A DNA stretch of 64,000 nt from NCBI GenBank assembly GCA_038321615.1, contig JBBQFC010000008.1, positions 10,853 through 74,852 on the forward strand. Reading direction: 5' to 3'. The notes beneath the pieces were generated by a model. It searched no databases. It saw only the letters and a program-made list of their open reading frames with translations, and was not told where the DNA came from. This DNA comes from JBBQFC01 sp038321615. GTDB lineage: Bacteria > Bacteroidota > Bacteroidia > Flavobacteriales_D > Cryomorphaceae. Positions 64,000 to 64,000 of the stretch are shown one piece after another (positions within the stretch are counted from its first letter, which is position 1; every line of letters starts with the position of its first letter). The position numbers and the translations under genes were made by a program.

Positions 64000-64000
64000 G

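Overview
The window is a chromosomal segment of a member of the Bacteroidota, most likely a Flavobacteriales/Cryomorphaceae-like marine or freshwater lineage. The reasons are a type IX secretion (T9SS) cargo and adhesin set with type A and type B C-terminal sorting domains, PorP/SprF and PorE-like proteins, a GWxTD protein, a YtxJ-type bacilliredoxin, -7 promoter boxes of the TAnnTTTG type, an rplQ-carA-eno gene order known from this phylum, and weak Shine-Dalgarno use. The exact genus cannot be read from the sequence. The gene set is mostly core, with one large accessory surface-adhesin operon and an eroded RHS-like fragment at the right edge.

Layout, left to right. 1-12.3 kb: the end of the S10 operon and the complete spc and alpha operons on the + strand (rplB partial, rpsS ... 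rplO, secY, infA, rpmJ, rpsM, rpsK, rpsD, rpoA, rplQ), closed by a strong terminator. 12.3-16.5 kb: carA, eno and a 512-residue helical-repeat protein. 16.5-28.0 kb (- strand): a four-gene surface operon. It encodes a small secreted protein of unknown role, a 2760-residue SprB-type adhesin with about 27 repeats, a PorP/SprF outer-membrane protein and a PorE-like lipoprotein. 28.2-33.9 kb (- strand): a tightly packed envelope/housekeeping operon (BamA/TamA-like barrel, L,D-transpeptidase, RmuC, GWxTD lipoprotein, RlmB). 34.0-36.6 kb: a 44-residue lipoprotein overlapping a bacilliredoxin, a convergent OsmC protein, an outer-membrane-like protein and lipoyl synthase. 36.7-40.8 kb: a 1012-residue T9SS cargo protein and a GAPDH. 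40.8-45.3 kb (- strand): lpxH, a thioredoxin-like lipoprotein, gatB, lpxK. 45.4-47.3 kb: a Nif3-like protein and a coiled-coil protein whose zinc ribbon has lost all its cysteines. 47.3-50.2 kb (- strand): a FadL-like barrel and a low-complexity repeat lipoprotein. 50.3-52.6 kb: proS, an uncharacterised gene, tRNA-Glu. 52.7-56.9 kb: gpmA, rpsT, radC, a UDP-GlcNAc epimerase, a membrane protein, a YjjG-type HAD phosphatase. 56.9-61.1 kb (- strand): rsfS-ftsH-DUF2007-cdsA-psd. 61.1-63.6 kb: birA, an SRPBCC protein, pyrE, a NUDIX hydrolase. 63.6-64.0 kb: an imperfect inverted repeat abutting a truncated RHS-like reading frame.

How they work together: the left part supplies translation, transcription and protein export (SecY). 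The T9SS-dependent cargo (adhesin, 1012-residue protein) first crosses the inner membrane through Sec and is then exported and anchored with PorP/SprF-type and PorE-like partners. The - strand operons at 28-34, 41-45 and 57-61 kb are dominated by envelope biogenesis (barrel assembly, peptidoglycan cross-linking, lipid A, phospholipid synthesis, FtsH quality control). The observations most worth following are the two-class cysteine pattern in the adhesin repeats, the cysteine-free zinc ribbon, the small lipoprotein fused by overlap to ytxJ, the unknown gene heading the adhesin operon, and the inverted-repeat/RHS junction at the right edge.
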